64,000 bases of DNA from Selenomonadaceae bacterium (GCA_017428215.1 JAFRRH010000008.1:1-64000); one strand, 5' to 3'. Positions 34,068-43,494 are shown, counted from the first letter of the stretch. The notes: generated from the sequence alone by a model not told the origin. Made by a program: numbers and translations.

Positions 34068-37000
34068 TTACATGTAGTCGATTGAGGATTTTTGTTTTTC
34101 TTGTTTCATGAAACCGAGTTTCTTAGCGACCCATTCGGTGATTACGAATAGCACGGGGATAACGAAAATGCCCAGCGTTGTAGCAAATAACATACCGCCG
34201 ACGACAGCCACGCCCATTCCGTTACGAGCCGCCGAACCTGCGCCCGTCGCTACAGCCAAAGGCAAGCAACCGATTATAAACGCGAACGAAGTCATTAATA
34301 TTGGGCGAAGTCGCAAGCCAGCCGCCTCCAACGCCGCTTTAATCGGAGGCATTCCTCTATCGACGCGAACTTTAGCGAACTCGACGATTAGGATAGCATT
34401 CTTAGCCGCAAGTCCGATTATCATGATGATTCCGATTTGCATATAAACGCTATCTTGAAGTCCGGCGTTTTGTTGTCCGTTGTTAAGTGTCGCCTCAAGC
34501 CACGCCATAAAATATTCCGAGAAAACCGCTCCGAAAAGTCCCGTCGGCACGCTTAGCAAAACTGCGTAGGGAACCGACCAACTTTCATACAGCGCGGCGA
34601 GCATTAAGAAGACGAAAACTAACGCCAATGCTAAAACTTGTCCTGTGGAGCTTGCCGCTTTCTTTTCTTCGCGAGATTGTCCCGACCATTCGATATTGAA
34701 TCCAACGCCCGCCTCTTGCTTGACGATTTCCTCAATAGCTGCCATTGCTTGACCGGAAGAATAGCCCGCGCCCGCATTGCCTTGAATCATTACTGCACGA
34801 GCCGCATTAAATCTGGAAATTTGCGTTGGACCTGTCGAAAGTTTTGGCGTGATTAAACTCATGAGCGGAACCATTTGCCCATTTGAGCCTTTAACGAAAA
34901 CAAATCGTGCACAGTCCGCCTCCGAACGATAGAGCACGTCCGATTGAAGCATAACTTTGTAAGTGCGTCCAAATTTATTAAAGTCGTTGACTTGCATACC
35001 GCCGAAGTTGACTTGCAGAGCCTCGAATACGTCCGCCAAATTTACGCCGAGCAGTTTAACCTTTTCGCGGTCAATTTCGTATTCGACGGTCGGCGAGGCG
35101 ATGTTAAAAGTTGTGCGAACGCCCTGCATTTCGGGACGCTGATTAGCTAGTCCGACAATTTTTTTCGTCAAGGCGTCAAGTTCCTCGTCGGTGTGTCCTG
35201 CCATATCCTGTAACTGCATTGACCAGCCACCGACGTTACCTAAGCCGGGCAGTGCGGGCGGGTTAAACGCGATAACTTGCGCTTCAGGAACAGTCATCGC
35301 GCCGAGTCTAAACATCGTACCGATACACGCATTAACCGACGCTTCTGGACCGCGTTTAGTCCAATCTTCCAAACCGCAGACAATTATGCCCGCGCTGGGT
35401 TTCGCGCCGAATGACAGAATATCAAAGCCCGTAATCATCATGCAGTTTTTCAAGCCTGGCATTTCTTTCATAACAGCCGCACCTAGTTTATCAATCGTTG
35501 CAACGGTGTGATTCATTGAGGTACCTTCAGGCAAGCTAATCGACGTAAAGAAATAACCTTGATCCTCTTCAGGCACGAAAGTTGACGGGAGCCGCTGATA
35601 AATTGTCCACGCGCAACCGCAGACTATCAACAGGAAAATTATCGCGAGCTTGGAACGGCTGATAAATGCCGCGACAATTTTAACGTAGCCATTTTTTGTG
35701 CGGTCGAACCAATTATTAAAGCCGTCAAAAAATTTATCGAAGATACCTTTCTTTTTGTTAGGGTCTTTAGGTTTAAGAATCATAGCGCACAATGCCGGCG
35801 TTAACGTCAACGCGACGAATGCCGACAACGCCATTGATATTGCAATAGTCAGCGCGAACTGTCGATATAGAACGCCCATCATGCCGCCCAAAAATGCAAC
35901 GGGCACGAACACCGCCGCCAAGACAAACGCAATCGCCACGACTGGACCTTGAACTTCGTCCATAGCGCGTTCGGTTGCGTCGACGGGCTGAAGTCCTTCC
36001 TCCATGTGGTGTTCGACGTTTTCGATAACAACTATTGCGTCGTCGACGACCAAGCCGATTGCCAGAACCATTGCGAAAAGTGTTAGCGTGTTAATTGAAA
36101 AATCAAGAACGATAAACGCCGCGAAAGTTCCGATTAACGACACGGGAACGGCAAGCAACGGAATTAACGTAGCACGCCAACTTTGCAGAAAGATAAAAAT
36201 TACGAACACGACGAGGAGCAATGCCTCAACGAATGTGTGAGCAACTTCCTCAATCGAAGCGCGGATATAATCTGTGCTATCGAAAATTTCGCTGATAAAA
36301 AGATTGGGTGGCAAGTTCGGGCGTTGACGTTCGATAATATCTTGCACGCCACGAACAGTAGTCATTGCATTTGCGTCGGAAGTGAGCTGAATACCAAAGC
36401 CAACGGAAGGATAGCCGTTAAACTTCGCAATGATATTATTTGCCTTCTGCCCAGATTCAATTCTGGCAACATCTTTCATGTAAACAAAAGTGCCGTCACT
36501 GCGACTTTTTAAAATAATATTCTCGAATTCTTCAATCTCGGTTAAACGCCCTTGAACTTTGCCGGTGAATTGTTTTTCCTGCCCTTGAGCGAGCGGCATT
36601 GAACCGATCGTGCCCGCCGCCGCTTGTAAGTTCTGTTCGTTAATGGCGTTGGAAACGTCGGAAACCGTCAAATCGTATTCGGCGAGTTTATCGGGATTGA
36701 GCCAAATGCGCATTGAGTAATCGGAGCCGAAAATCTGAACGTCACCAACGCCGTCGACGCGCTTAATCTCGTCCATTAAATAAATATCGGCGTAGTTTTT
36801 CATAAAGGCGCGGTCATAGCTACCGTCTGGCGAGTACATTGCCAAGAACAGAGCCATTTCGTTAGACGCCTTACGAGTAGTGACGCCGACGCGCTGAACG
36901 TCCGTTGGCAAGCTGGCGTTTGCAATGGCGACGTTGTTTTGAACTTTAACGGAGTCCATGTCGCCATCAGTGCCGACTTGGAAGACGACGCTCAAGCTGT

Positions 37001-37262
37001 AACGTCCCGTATCGTCGGAGTTGGAGTTCATGTAATCCATACCGTCGGTACCGTTAACTTGTTGCTCAATGACCTGCGCGATTGTCTCGTTAACGACGGA
37101 AGCATTTGCGCCAGTGTAAGTCGTGCTAACCGAAATTGTCGGCGGTGATATTTGCGGATATTGCGCGATTGGAAGTTGCATTGCCGCGAGAATACCGACG
37201 AGTGTAATTATCAAAGCAATGACTATCGCGAATATCGGTCGGTGTATAAAAAATTTTGCCAA
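34068..37262 (-). CDS. acrB: RND multidrug efflux transporter (AcrB/HAE1 family)
   Basis: 1064 residues, full-length inner-membrane RND pump of the HAE-1 class. Features: FFIHRPIFAIVIALIITLVG at the start, YPQISPPTISVSTTYTGANA, the proton-relay helix IGLVVDDAIVVIENVEHHME with the paired Asp, AIAFVLAAVFVPVAFLGGMM, and a second half with GLAAKNAILIVEFAKV and RPILMTSFAFIIGCLPLAVA. It takes drugs or other hydrophobic compounds from the membrane or periplasm and passes them to an outer-membrane channel with AcrA. The acrA gene is on the same strand but separated by a symporter gene. No tolC-like gene is in the window. Confidence 0.96.
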   Translation of the reverse strand: MAKFFIHRPIFAIVIALIITLVGILAAMQLPIAQYPQISPPTISVSTTYTGANASVVNETIAQVIEQQVNGTDGMDYMNSNSDDTGRYSLSVVFQVGTDGDMDSVKVQNNVAIANASLPTDVQRVGVTTRKASNEMALFLAMYSPDGSYDRAFMKNYADIYLMDEIKRVDGVGDVQIFGSDYSMRIWLNPDKLAEYDLTVSDVSNAINEQNLQAAAGTIGSMPLAQGQEKQFTGKVQGRLTEIEEFENIILKSRSDGTFVYMKDVARIESGQKANNIIAKFNGYPSVGFGIQLTSDANAMTTVRGVQDIIERQRPNLPPNLFISEIFDSTDYIRASIEEVAHTFVEALLLVVFVIFIFLQSWRATLIPLLAVPVSLIGTFAAFIVLDFSINTLTLFAMVLAIGLVVDDAIVVIENVEHHMEEGLQPVDATERAMDEVQGPVVAIAFVLAAVFVPVAFLGGMMGVLYRQFALTIAISMALSAFVALTLTPALCAMILKPKDPNKKKGIFDKFFDGFNNWFDRTKNGYVKIVAAFISRSKLAIIFLLIVCGCAWTIYQRLPSTFVPEEDQGYFFTSISLPEGTSMNHTVATIDKLGAAVMKEMPGLKNCMMITGFDILSFGAKPSAGIIVCGLEDWTKRGPEASVNACIGTMFRLGAMTVPEAQVIAFNPPALPGLGNVGGWSMQLQDMAGHTDEELDALTKKIVGLANQRPEMQGVRTTFNIASPTVEYEIDREKVKLLGVNLADVFEALQVNFGGMQVNDFNKFGRTYKVMLQSDVLYRSEADCARFVFVKGSNGQMVPLMSLITPKLSTGPTQISRFNAARAVMIQGNAGAGYSSGQAMAAIEEIVKQEAGVGFNIEWSGQSREEKKAASSTGQVLALALVFVFLMLAALYESWSVPYAVLLSVPTGLFGAVFSEYFMAWLEATLNNGQQNAGLQDSVYMQIGIIMIIGLAAKNAILIVEFAKVRVDRGMPPIKAALEAAGLRLRPILMTSFAFIIGCLPLAVATGAGSAARNGMGVAVVGGMLFATTLGIFVIPVLFVITEWVAKKLGFMKQEKQKSSIDYM

Positions 37263-37293
37263 GTTATCGCCCCCTTTTCAGGTGTTAAATATA

Positions 37294-38910
37294 TCAAGCG
37301 AAATAAATTTTTTCATCGAGGAGATTTTCTGTTCGCGCCAAAACCGTCGCTACCGCCACATTGGCTGTTACATTTGCGAAGATAACAATTCTGCAAATTA
37401 AAGGGTCAAGGCAAAAAAGCAAGCCCGCAATTTCATTCGGGACGCCGAAATAACTCACAATGGTTACAACGCAAATGACTACAGAGGCAGGCACCGTCGG
37501 TTTCCCAAGACATAATACTATTGACAAGAAGGCAACCAACGCGAGGTTTTGCAAGTCAAGTTCGATGCCGTACATTCTCAGGAACATGACACATGCCGTA
37601 ATAAAATAAATCATGGTGCCTGGCAGGTTAGCGGTTATGCCAATCGGAATAGCGAACGAAGAAATTTTTGGAGAAACGCCAAGTTTTTCTGTGCATAATT
37701 TCATCATGTATGGCATTAAGACAGTTGAACTTGCCGTTGCAAGAGACAGAGGCAAAAGCGTGAGGAGTTTTTTGACGAAAGTTTTAACCGAAATTTTTCC
37801 GATACGCCAAACAAAAATCCGGTAAAAAGCAAGCATCAATAGAGTTGCAATTAATTGCCCGATAAACAGATTTGAAATAACCGTTAAAATTTCGGCGTCG
37901 ATTTCGAGAGTCAAAGTTATCATTGCAAAAAAAGCAATCGACGGCACGAAGAAAATTACCATCGAAATCATTTTCGTAAAAACATTGTTCAAATTGCCGA
38001 CAAGTTCCTTTATGAGGGAAGCTTTTTCGCCGAGTGCATTCAAAGACATTCCAAAGAGTATGGCGATAAAAATAATCTGCAATACTTTTCCGTTCAAGAC
38101 GGGACTGACAAAATTTCCAGGAATAATATCAACGATGAATTGAACTAAAGAGAATTCCAAAACTTCGGCGGAATTTTCGGTGGCGGGCAACGTGTTGATT
38201 TGCGGGACGCCTCCGCTGAAAAAAATCCACGCCATGACGCACGATAAGACCAGAGAAATTATCGCTAAAGTCGTTGAGCACCCCATTAACTTTAAACCGA
38301 TTTTGCCGACGCCCATCGAACTCATGCTGATTATTCCGCTGATGATGCTGAAAAAAACTACGGGCGTAATCAGCAAGTTCAACGCGTCGAGAAACATTTT
38401 TTCGGACGAATGAATAATCGTCTCGCTGAAAAAAGAAATTATTTCGGGCGAAAGAAATTCCCGCATAAGCAAACCGCAAATCAGCCCGCTGAAAATGCAA
38501 ACTATCGTCAAAATTGCTTGCGAGTTGCCTTTACTGCGGACGTTTATCGTAACGACGTTGAAATTATTTTTATGGAACCAATTTAATCTTTGAAGGTTGG
38601 CTTTAAGAATCATCAGGCTGAAATAATCTTCGTCGTCTTTGTCTTCGTCCCAATCGGCGATTTCGACAAGCGGATTGTAACTTGCGCCTTGAGCTGCCAT
38701 TTGAACTTGAACTTTACCGAAAAATTTTTTGACGACTTGAATCTTGACCTGCGCGGCATTGCCCTTTTTTATCAAACTCCAAAAAATTTCCTCGACCAAA
38801 AGTTCCGCGTTCAAAATATCTTTTTGCTTGATTTTGAGCTGCTCAAGTTGCGGATCAAGTTCCTCGTGCATGTCGGAAAAATTTTCCGCGTCCAAAATAA
38901 AAGTTTGCAT
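37294..38910 (-). CDS. DAACS symporter with N-terminal soluble domain, between acrA and acrB
   Basis: 538 residues. Residues 1-125 are soluble: LNAELLVEEIFWSLIKKGNA, KVQVQMAAQGASYNPL and SLMILKANLQRLNWFHKNNF. The order of elements recalls a GHKL/HATPase domain (E-containing helix, then strand-D/G turn) but the conserved Asn of the N-box is missing, so ATP binding is doubtful. From ~130 on it is a DAACS transporter: ILTIVCIFSGLICGLLMREF, LNLLITPVVFFSIISGIISM and LLPLSLATASSTVLMPYMMK (hairpin 1), then IPIGITANLPGTMIYFITAC. It likely imports dicarboxylates or acidic amino acids with cations. Four bases after acrA and 31 before acrB. A paralogue with the same fusion is frameshifted at 20827-22402. 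Confidence 0.82.
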   Translation of the reverse strand: MQTFILDAENFSDMHEELDPQLEQLKIKQKDILNAELLVEEIFWSLIKKGNAAQVKIQVVKKFFGKVQVQMAAQGASYNPLVEIADWDEDKDDEDYFSLMILKANLQRLNWFHKNNFNVVTINVRSKGNSQAILTIVCIFSGLICGLLMREFLSPEIISFFSETIIHSSEKMFLDALNLLITPVVFFSIISGIISMSSMGVGKIGLKLMGCSTTLAIISLVLSCVMAWIFFSGGVPQINTLPATENSAEVLEFSLVQFIVDIIPGNFVSPVLNGKVLQIIFIAILFGMSLNALGEKASLIKELVGNLNNVFTKMISMVIFFVPSIAFFAMITLTLEIDAEILTVISNLFIGQLIATLLMLAFYRIFVWRIGKISVKTFVKKLLTLLPLSLATASSTVLMPYMMKLCTEKLGVSPKISSFAIPIGITANLPGTMIYFITACVMFLRMYGIELDLQNLALVAFLSIVLCLGKPTVPASVVICVVTIVSYFGVPNEIAGLLFCLDPLICRIVIFANVTANVAVATVLARTENLLDEKIYFA

Positions 38911-38914
38911 TGTC

Positions 38915-40195
38915 TTATTTTCCGCGCAAACTATCCGGAGCGTTTGGATTTGTATTGGCTGAAGTAACTCCCGCGTCCGCGTTATAAGTGCTCGTGACGT
39001 TGGCTAAAGTAAAGCCCATTTCGCCGGGTGTAACAGTTTTAACGTTAAGTTCGACGCCTTCACGCAAATTTGTCAAGCCCTCGACTATAACGGTATCATT
39101 TGTATTAATTCCTTTGTTGACGACAAAATAACTTCCGACTTGTTCGCCAAGTTCAACGGTGCGCGCCTCTGATTTATCGCCGTTGCCGACAACCATAACG
39201 AACGATTTGCCCAAAAGCTGTTGAACGGAGCGTTGCGGAACTAAAATTGCGTTTGGAATAACTTCGCCGGTAAGTTTGACGCGAGCAAACATGCCGGGCA
39301 TTAAAAGTCCGCTGGGATTCGGGAAAATTGCCTTCATAATTAAAGAACCGGTACTATTGGCAAGTTCGCGGTCAACCTCGACGATTTGCCCCTCAAAAGG
39401 ATATTCTTTACCGTCGGCAAGCGTTATCGTCACGTCAATGGGATTGTGCTCGGATTGCATGTTCTGAACCGTCATAAAATGCAGATAATCTGACTCGCTG
39501 ATTGAGAATTGCACAAAAATTGGGTCGGGTGCGCCCAACGTAACCAAAGTCGTCTGTCCTGCTGAAACAAAAGTCCCGATTGACACGTCATCAACGCCGA
39601 GTTGCCCCGACATAGGCGCGTAAATTTCAGTATCTGCTAAATCTTGCTGTGCAATTTTAAGAGCGGCTTGACAAGCATAAATCGCCGCCTCATTTGCCGC
39701 GCAGGTTGCCTCGTCTGCACGAACTTTTGCCGCTTGAGTAGTAACGACCTGTTCAGCGATTGCCGCATCTTTATAAAGTTCTTCGTTGCGTCGCAAATCT
39801 TTTAAAGAATTGTTATAAGTAGCTATGGATTGCTCCAAAACCGCCTCAGCTTGAGCTAAATCGGCTTGCGCCCTAAGTACGGCGGAATTAAATTGCCGCG
39901 CGTCGATTTTGTAGAGCAACTGCCCTTGCTCAACGAATTGTCCGCCGACGATGTATTTCTCGACGATGTTACCTGAAACTTTTGATTGAACTTGGATTTC
40001 CTCCGTGCCGACTAAATGTCCCGCGTATTCGCTGGCAAGCGGCGTGTCGCGTCGGATAACTTTCATGGCTTTGACTTGTGCTTTTTGAACTTGCGCCTGT
40101 TGCTGTTGCTCGTCTTGACCACAACCGCCGAACACTATCGAAGACGCGGCGAAGACTGCCGCCATTGTCATCAATTTGGCTCTCGATAAAACCAC
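38915..40195 (-). CDS. acrA: RND efflux periplasmic adaptor, lipoprotein (AcrA family)
   Basis: 426 residues. Lipoprotein signal ending SSIVFGGC (Cys at ~residue 25), then membrane-fusion-protein domains: IQVQSKVSGNIVEKYIVGGQ with FVEQGQLLYKIDARQF (lipoyl half), a helical hairpin rich in Ala and Glu (LAQAEAVLEQSIATYNNSLK), TEIYAPMSGQLGVDDVSIGT-like second lipoyl half, and beta-barrel LMPGMFARVKLTGEVIPNAI. It links AcrB to an outer-membrane channel. GTG at 40195 is chosen since GGAGGGG lies upstream and the promoter at 40233-40261 would start the RNA near 40226, excluding the longer frame. Confidence 0.94.
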   Translation of the reverse strand: MVLSRAKLMTMAAVFAASSIVFGGCGQDEQQQQAQVQKAQVKAMKVIRRDTPLASEYAGHLVGTEEIQVQSKVSGNIVEKYIVGGQFVEQGQLLYKIDARQFNSAVLRAQADLAQAEAVLEQSIATYNNSLKDLRRNEELYKDAAIAEQVVTTQAAKVRADEATCAANEAAIYACQAALKIAQQDLADTEIYAPMSGQLGVDDVSIGTFVSAGQTTLVTLGAPDPIFVQFSISESDYLHFMTVQNMQSEHNPIDVTITLADGKEYPFEGQIVEVDRELANSTGSLIMKAIFPNPSGLLMPGMFARVKLTGEVIPNAILVPQRSVQQLLGKSFVMVVGNGDKSEARTVELGEQVGSYFVVNKGINTNDTVIVEGLTNLREGVELNVKTVTPGEMGFTLANVTSTYNADAGVTSANTNPNAPDSLRGK

Positions 40196-40232
40196 TTCGA
40201 CCCCTCCCATTTTTCTATGTATTATGCAAGGA

Positions 40233-40261
40233 ATTTTAAGGTTTTGGCAGCTAAATGTCAA
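40233..40261 (-). promoter_or_regulatory. acrA promoter
   Basis: Minus strand TTGACA, 17-base spacer, TAAAAT: perfect -35 and 5/6 -10, about 30 bases before the GTG start. Confidence 0.8.
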
Positions 40262-40335
40262 TTTGAACTTTGCAACTCCAAATCAATTCCGATTTTTAGT
40301 GCTAGCGAAAATTAACATCACGACACCTTACAAAA

Positions 40336-40349
40336 TCCAATATATTGGA
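40336..40349. promoter_or_regulatory. 14-base perfect palindrome upstream of acrA, possible operator
   Basis: TCCAATATATTGGA reads the same on both strands. It lies 75 bases upstream of the acrA -35 and 87 upstream of the divergent Uma2 promoter. No regulator gene is adjacent. Confidence 0.35.
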
Positions 40350-40435
40350 AAATGTAAATCGCGCCTCCAAATCGCCTCCAAAACCGTTTTCAACGCTTTG
40401 AAATACTCTAGGACGAAAAATTTTCCGTCGGAATA

Positions 40436-40463
40436 TTGATAACGTGGAATTTTTTGCTATAAT
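40436..40463 (+). promoter_or_regulatory. Promoter of the Uma2 gene (and perhaps the RTX gene)
   Basis: TTGATA, 16-base spacer ending TGC, TATAAT: extended -10 promoter about 100 bases before the Uma2 ATG. Confidence 0.7.
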
Positions 40464-40563
40464 CAGCTTGAAAGTTACGTTCAATCTGGTTTTGAAGATC
40501 AAGGAAGGTTTGTGAGGCAAAAATTTCTTTTTGAGGCGTTTTTTTAGTTGAGGAGGCGGTTTT

Positions 40564-41154
40564 ATGCTTGCTTACGATACTCGCAATGATTACGAGATTA
40601 TTGAGGGGGTAAAATTTATGGCACCGAGTCCTGGTTGGGGGCACGTTAATGTTACGGCAAATTTAATTAAAATAATTGGCGGTTATGCGAGTATAAAAAG
40701 GCTCGGAGTAGTTGCAGCGGATAATTTTGACGTTCACTTTCCCGACGGCAGTTTGTTCCGTCCCGATTTTATCTTTGTAAGTGCGGAAAATGCCAAACAT
40801 TTATTTGCTAATAAAAATACGACACTGCACGGCGTCCCCGACATGGTTGCAGAAATTTTTTCCAAATCGACAATGAAACGAGACGTCGGAATCAAAAAAG
40901 ACATTTACGAACGCAATGGCGTCAAGGAATATTGGATTATCGACCCGTGGCGCGAAACTATTGACACTTATATCCTTCGCGACGGCAAATATGAACTCGG
41001 CGGGCACTATGAAAATTGGAGCGACGACGAATTAGCGGAGAGAGCTGAATTGCCTGAAGATGAGCGTCCCGAAGTCGAATTTGAAATTCCTGTTGCAGTT
41101 TTGGACGGCTTCAAAGTCAAAATCAGAAATATTTTCGGCTGGTACTTTGAATAG
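40564..41154 (+). CDS. Uma2-family (DUF820) endonuclease-like protein
   Basis: 196 residues, Uma2/DUF820 family with a PD-(D/E)XK nuclease core. Motifs: YEIIEGVKFMAPSPGWGHVN at the start, FDVHFPDGSLFRPDFIFVS (catalytic Asp), MVAEIFSKSTMKRDVGIKKD (Glu and Lys) and YERNGVKEYWIIDPWRETID. The family is widespread in cyanobacteria and some Firmicutes, often in many copies near mobile DNA; function is not settled. Ribosome site GAGGAGGCGG. Only 11 bases separate it from the RTX gene that follows, so the two may share a transcript. Confidence 0.85.
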   Translation: MLAYDTRNDYEIIEGVKFMAPSPGWGHVNVTANLIKIIGGYASIKRLGVVAADNFDVHFPDGSLFRPDFIFVSAENAKHLFANKNTTLHGVPDMVAEIFSKSTMKRDVGIKKDIYERNGVKEYWIIDPWRETIDTYILRDGKYELGGHYENWSDDELAERAELPEDERPEVEFEIPVAVLDGFKVKIRNIFGWYFE

Positions 41155-41165
41155 GAGGCGATTTT

Positions 41166-43475
41166 ATGGCTTTTATTAGCAATAACAATTCTAACACTAT
41201 TTTAAGCGGAACGAGTAGCAGTGATACTATTGTAAACTACAGCGGAAATGTTTCAATCTATGGCGGTGCAGGCAATGACTGCATCAGAAGCTACTATGAA
41301 GGGCACAATTCGATAATTGACGGCGGCAAAGGTAACGACTACCTTTCTAATAAGGGAGATAAAGTTACAATCACAGCTGGAGACGGAAAAGATACCATTA
41401 ACAATCAAGGAGACTCAGTTAAAGTAAATACCGGTGTAGGAAATGATTTTATTGAGAACACTGGCAACTCCGTGACAATCAGCGGCGATAACGGCAACGA
41501 TTCCATTTATAACAACTGCTATCTTCAATCTGACGGTAGTATTTATTATCCTGATTATGATGAAGGCTTAAATGTTCTGTTCAAATATAGTTTAGGCGAC
41601 GGAAACGATAAAATTTATGGCTTTCGCGCAGATTCTACTCTTTCAATAAGCGGCGGTTCGTATTCGACGACAAAAAGCGGCTCAAATATTATTGTCACGG
41701 TCGGCGACGGTAAAATTTCTTTAATCGGTGCGGCGAGCCTCTCAAGCGTCAATATTGTTGGCACAGATTCAACACAAGGAGTTACTATTAGAAATACAGA
41801 GTCCAATACGCTGTTATCAGGCACGAGTGGCAATGATGCAATTCTAAATGGTGCTTATTGGGACGGTGACGGTTATTCGCACTATGGCGGTTCAAAAGTA
41901 ACGATAAACGGCGGCGCAGGTGACGATTCTATTAAAAATTACGGAGAAAAAGTAACGATAAGCGGCGGCGACGGCAATGATAATCTTTGGAACAGTGGAG
42001 CCATAACGTCGATAATTGGCGGCGACGGAAACGATTCTATTGAAAATTATTATGGCGGCAATGTTACGATAAGCGGCGGCGACGGCTCTGATTCTGTTCG
42101 TAACTCTGGAGCCAAAACGTCGATAAGTTGCGGAGATGGCGATGATATTATTGATAATCATTGGGGTGGAGACAACACGTCGATAAGCGGTGGCAAGGGC
42201 AATGATTCTATCATAAATTATGCTAAAAATGTCACGATAAACGGCGGCGAAGGCTCTGATGAAATTTTGAACTCTAACTATTATAACAATGGTACAAACA
42301 CGTCGATAAGCGGCGGTGCTGGCAATGATTCAATTAGAAATGATGGCGATTCCGTTACGATAAGCGGCGGAACCGGTGCTGATACGATTTTTAATGCATG
42401 TGAACTTAGATATGACGGTAATATTTATTATTATGACGATGAAGGCGAAAATTTTCTTGTTAAATACAGTTCAGGAGACGGCAATGATATTATTTATGGC
42501 TTCAAAGCAGATTCCACGCTTTCAATCGGCGGCGGATCGTATTCAACTAAAAAAAGCGGCGATGATATTATTGTCACTGTCGGAAACGGAAAAATCTCAC
42601 TTATTGGCGCGGCAAGTTTGTCTAAAGTCAATATCAAAGGCACAAAAGCGACTTCGACAACAAAAACTGTCACCGATTCCACAAAATCGCCTGTGACGGT
42701 CGGTTCAGCGATTAAAACTATTAATGCTTCATCGAGAACTAAAGCTGTTAAAATTACTGGCAATTCGCTTGCAAATTCAATCGTCGGCGGCTCCGGCAAC
42801 GATAAACTCTTCGGTGGAGCCGGAAATGACAGTTTGAGCGGCGGAGACGGCAAAGACACGCTCTCCGGTGGTTCTGGTAATGATAAATTACTCGGTGGAG
42901 CCGGAAATGACAGTTTGAGCGGCGGAGACGGCAAAGATACGCTCTCCGGCGGCTCTGGTAATGATAAATTACTCGGCGGCGCAGGTAATGACAGTTTAAG
43001 CGGCGGAGACGGAAAAGATACGCTCGACGGCGGCTCCGGAAACGATAAATTACTCGGCGGCGCAGGTAACGATAGCTTAAGCGGCGGTGACGGCAAAGAC
43101 ACGATTTCAGGTGGTTCAGGTAATGATAAAATCTTCGGCGGCGCAGGAAACGACTGCATAAAAGGCGGCACTGGTAAAGATTCGTTATGGGGCGGCAAAG
43201 GCAATGACAGTTTATGGGGCGACGACGGCGCAGATACGTTTTATTATGCAAAAGGCGACGGCGCGGACATAATTTACGGCTTTGACAGCAAAGATACGTT
43301 GACTTTTGACAATATAACTTTCAAAACGAGTATGGCGACTTACGACAAGTCAGCAGGCACGCTTACATTAAACGTTAGCGGCGGCTCGGTCACGTTGAAA
43401 GATTTTACAGCCTCGACATTCAATATTAACGGCGACGCATATAAAATCAACGGTACAAAGCTTGTTAAGAAATAA
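41166..43475 (+). CDS. Large RTX/beta-solenoid protein, secreted
   Basis: 769 residues made almost wholly of Ca-binding-type repeats. Residues 1-520 hold two blocks of a longer repeat of ~19 residues (for example GDSVTISGGTGADTIFN) pairing one GGxGND turn with a second strand NxGxxVTI. Each block closes with a cap (KYSSGDGNDIIYGFKADSTL then SIGGGSYS). Residues ~542-650 are canonical GGxGNDxLxG nonapeptides in four near-identical 27-residue units. The end (TFYYAKGDGADIIYGFDSKD, hydrophobic strands, Lys-Lys) is like other T1SS substrates. No N-terminal signal. Likely a secreted or surface-bound calcium-binding protein. No T1SS genes are in the window. Confidence 0.85.
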   Translation: MAFISNNNSNTILSGTSSSDTIVNYSGNVSIYGGAGNDCIRSYYEGHNSIIDGGKGNDYLSNKGDKVTITAGDGKDTINNQGDSVKVNTGVGNDFIENTGNSVTISGDNGNDSIYNNCYLQSDGSIYYPDYDEGLNVLFKYSLGDGNDKIYGFRADSTLSISGGSYSTTKSGSNIIVTVGDGKISLIGAASLSSVNIVGTDSTQGVTIRNTESNTLLSGTSGNDAILNGAYWDGDGYSHYGGSKVTINGGAGDDSIKNYGEKVTISGGDGNDNLWNSGAITSIIGGDGNDSIENYYGGNVTISGGDGSDSVRNSGAKTSISCGDGDDIIDNHWGGDNTSISGGKGNDSIINYAKNVTINGGEGSDEILNSNYYNNGTNTSISGGAGNDSIRNDGDSVTISGGTGADTIFNACELRYDGNIYYYDDEGENFLVKYSSGDGNDIIYGFKADSTLSIGGGSYSTKKSGDDIIVTVGNGKISLIGAASLSKVNIKGTKATSTTKTVTDSTKSPVTVGSAIKTINASSRTKAVKITGNSLANSIVGGSGNDKLFGGAGNDSLSGGDGKDTLSGGSGNDKLLGGAGNDSLSGGDGKDTLSGGSGNDKLLGGAGNDSLSGGDGKDTLDGGSGNDKLLGGAGNDSLSGGDGKDTISGGSGNDKIFGGAGNDCIKGGTGKDSLWGGKGNDSLWGDDGADTFYYAKGDGADIIYGFDSKDTLTFDNITFKTSMATYDKSAGTLTLNVSGGSVTLKDFTASTFNINGDAYKINGTKLVKK
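42789..43112 (+). repeat. Four tandem 81-base coding repeats
   Basis: Units begin at 42789, 42870, 42951 and 43032, each coding a 27-residue triple nonapeptide ([20 protein letters not shown] is the first 20 residues). Units 1-2 and 3-4 are most alike in DNA, which suggests recent duplication; copy number may vary between strains. Confidence 0.9.
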
Positions 43476-43494
43476 ATTGAACAGAAAATTTCTT

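Noticed and set aside
42494..43204. 236-residue and 165-residue open frames antisense to the RTX repeats
   Set aside because: Long antisense frames arise from the repeat codons (GGC/GGT, GAT, AAC); their products are low-complexity Pro/Ser/Leu or Arg/His strings.
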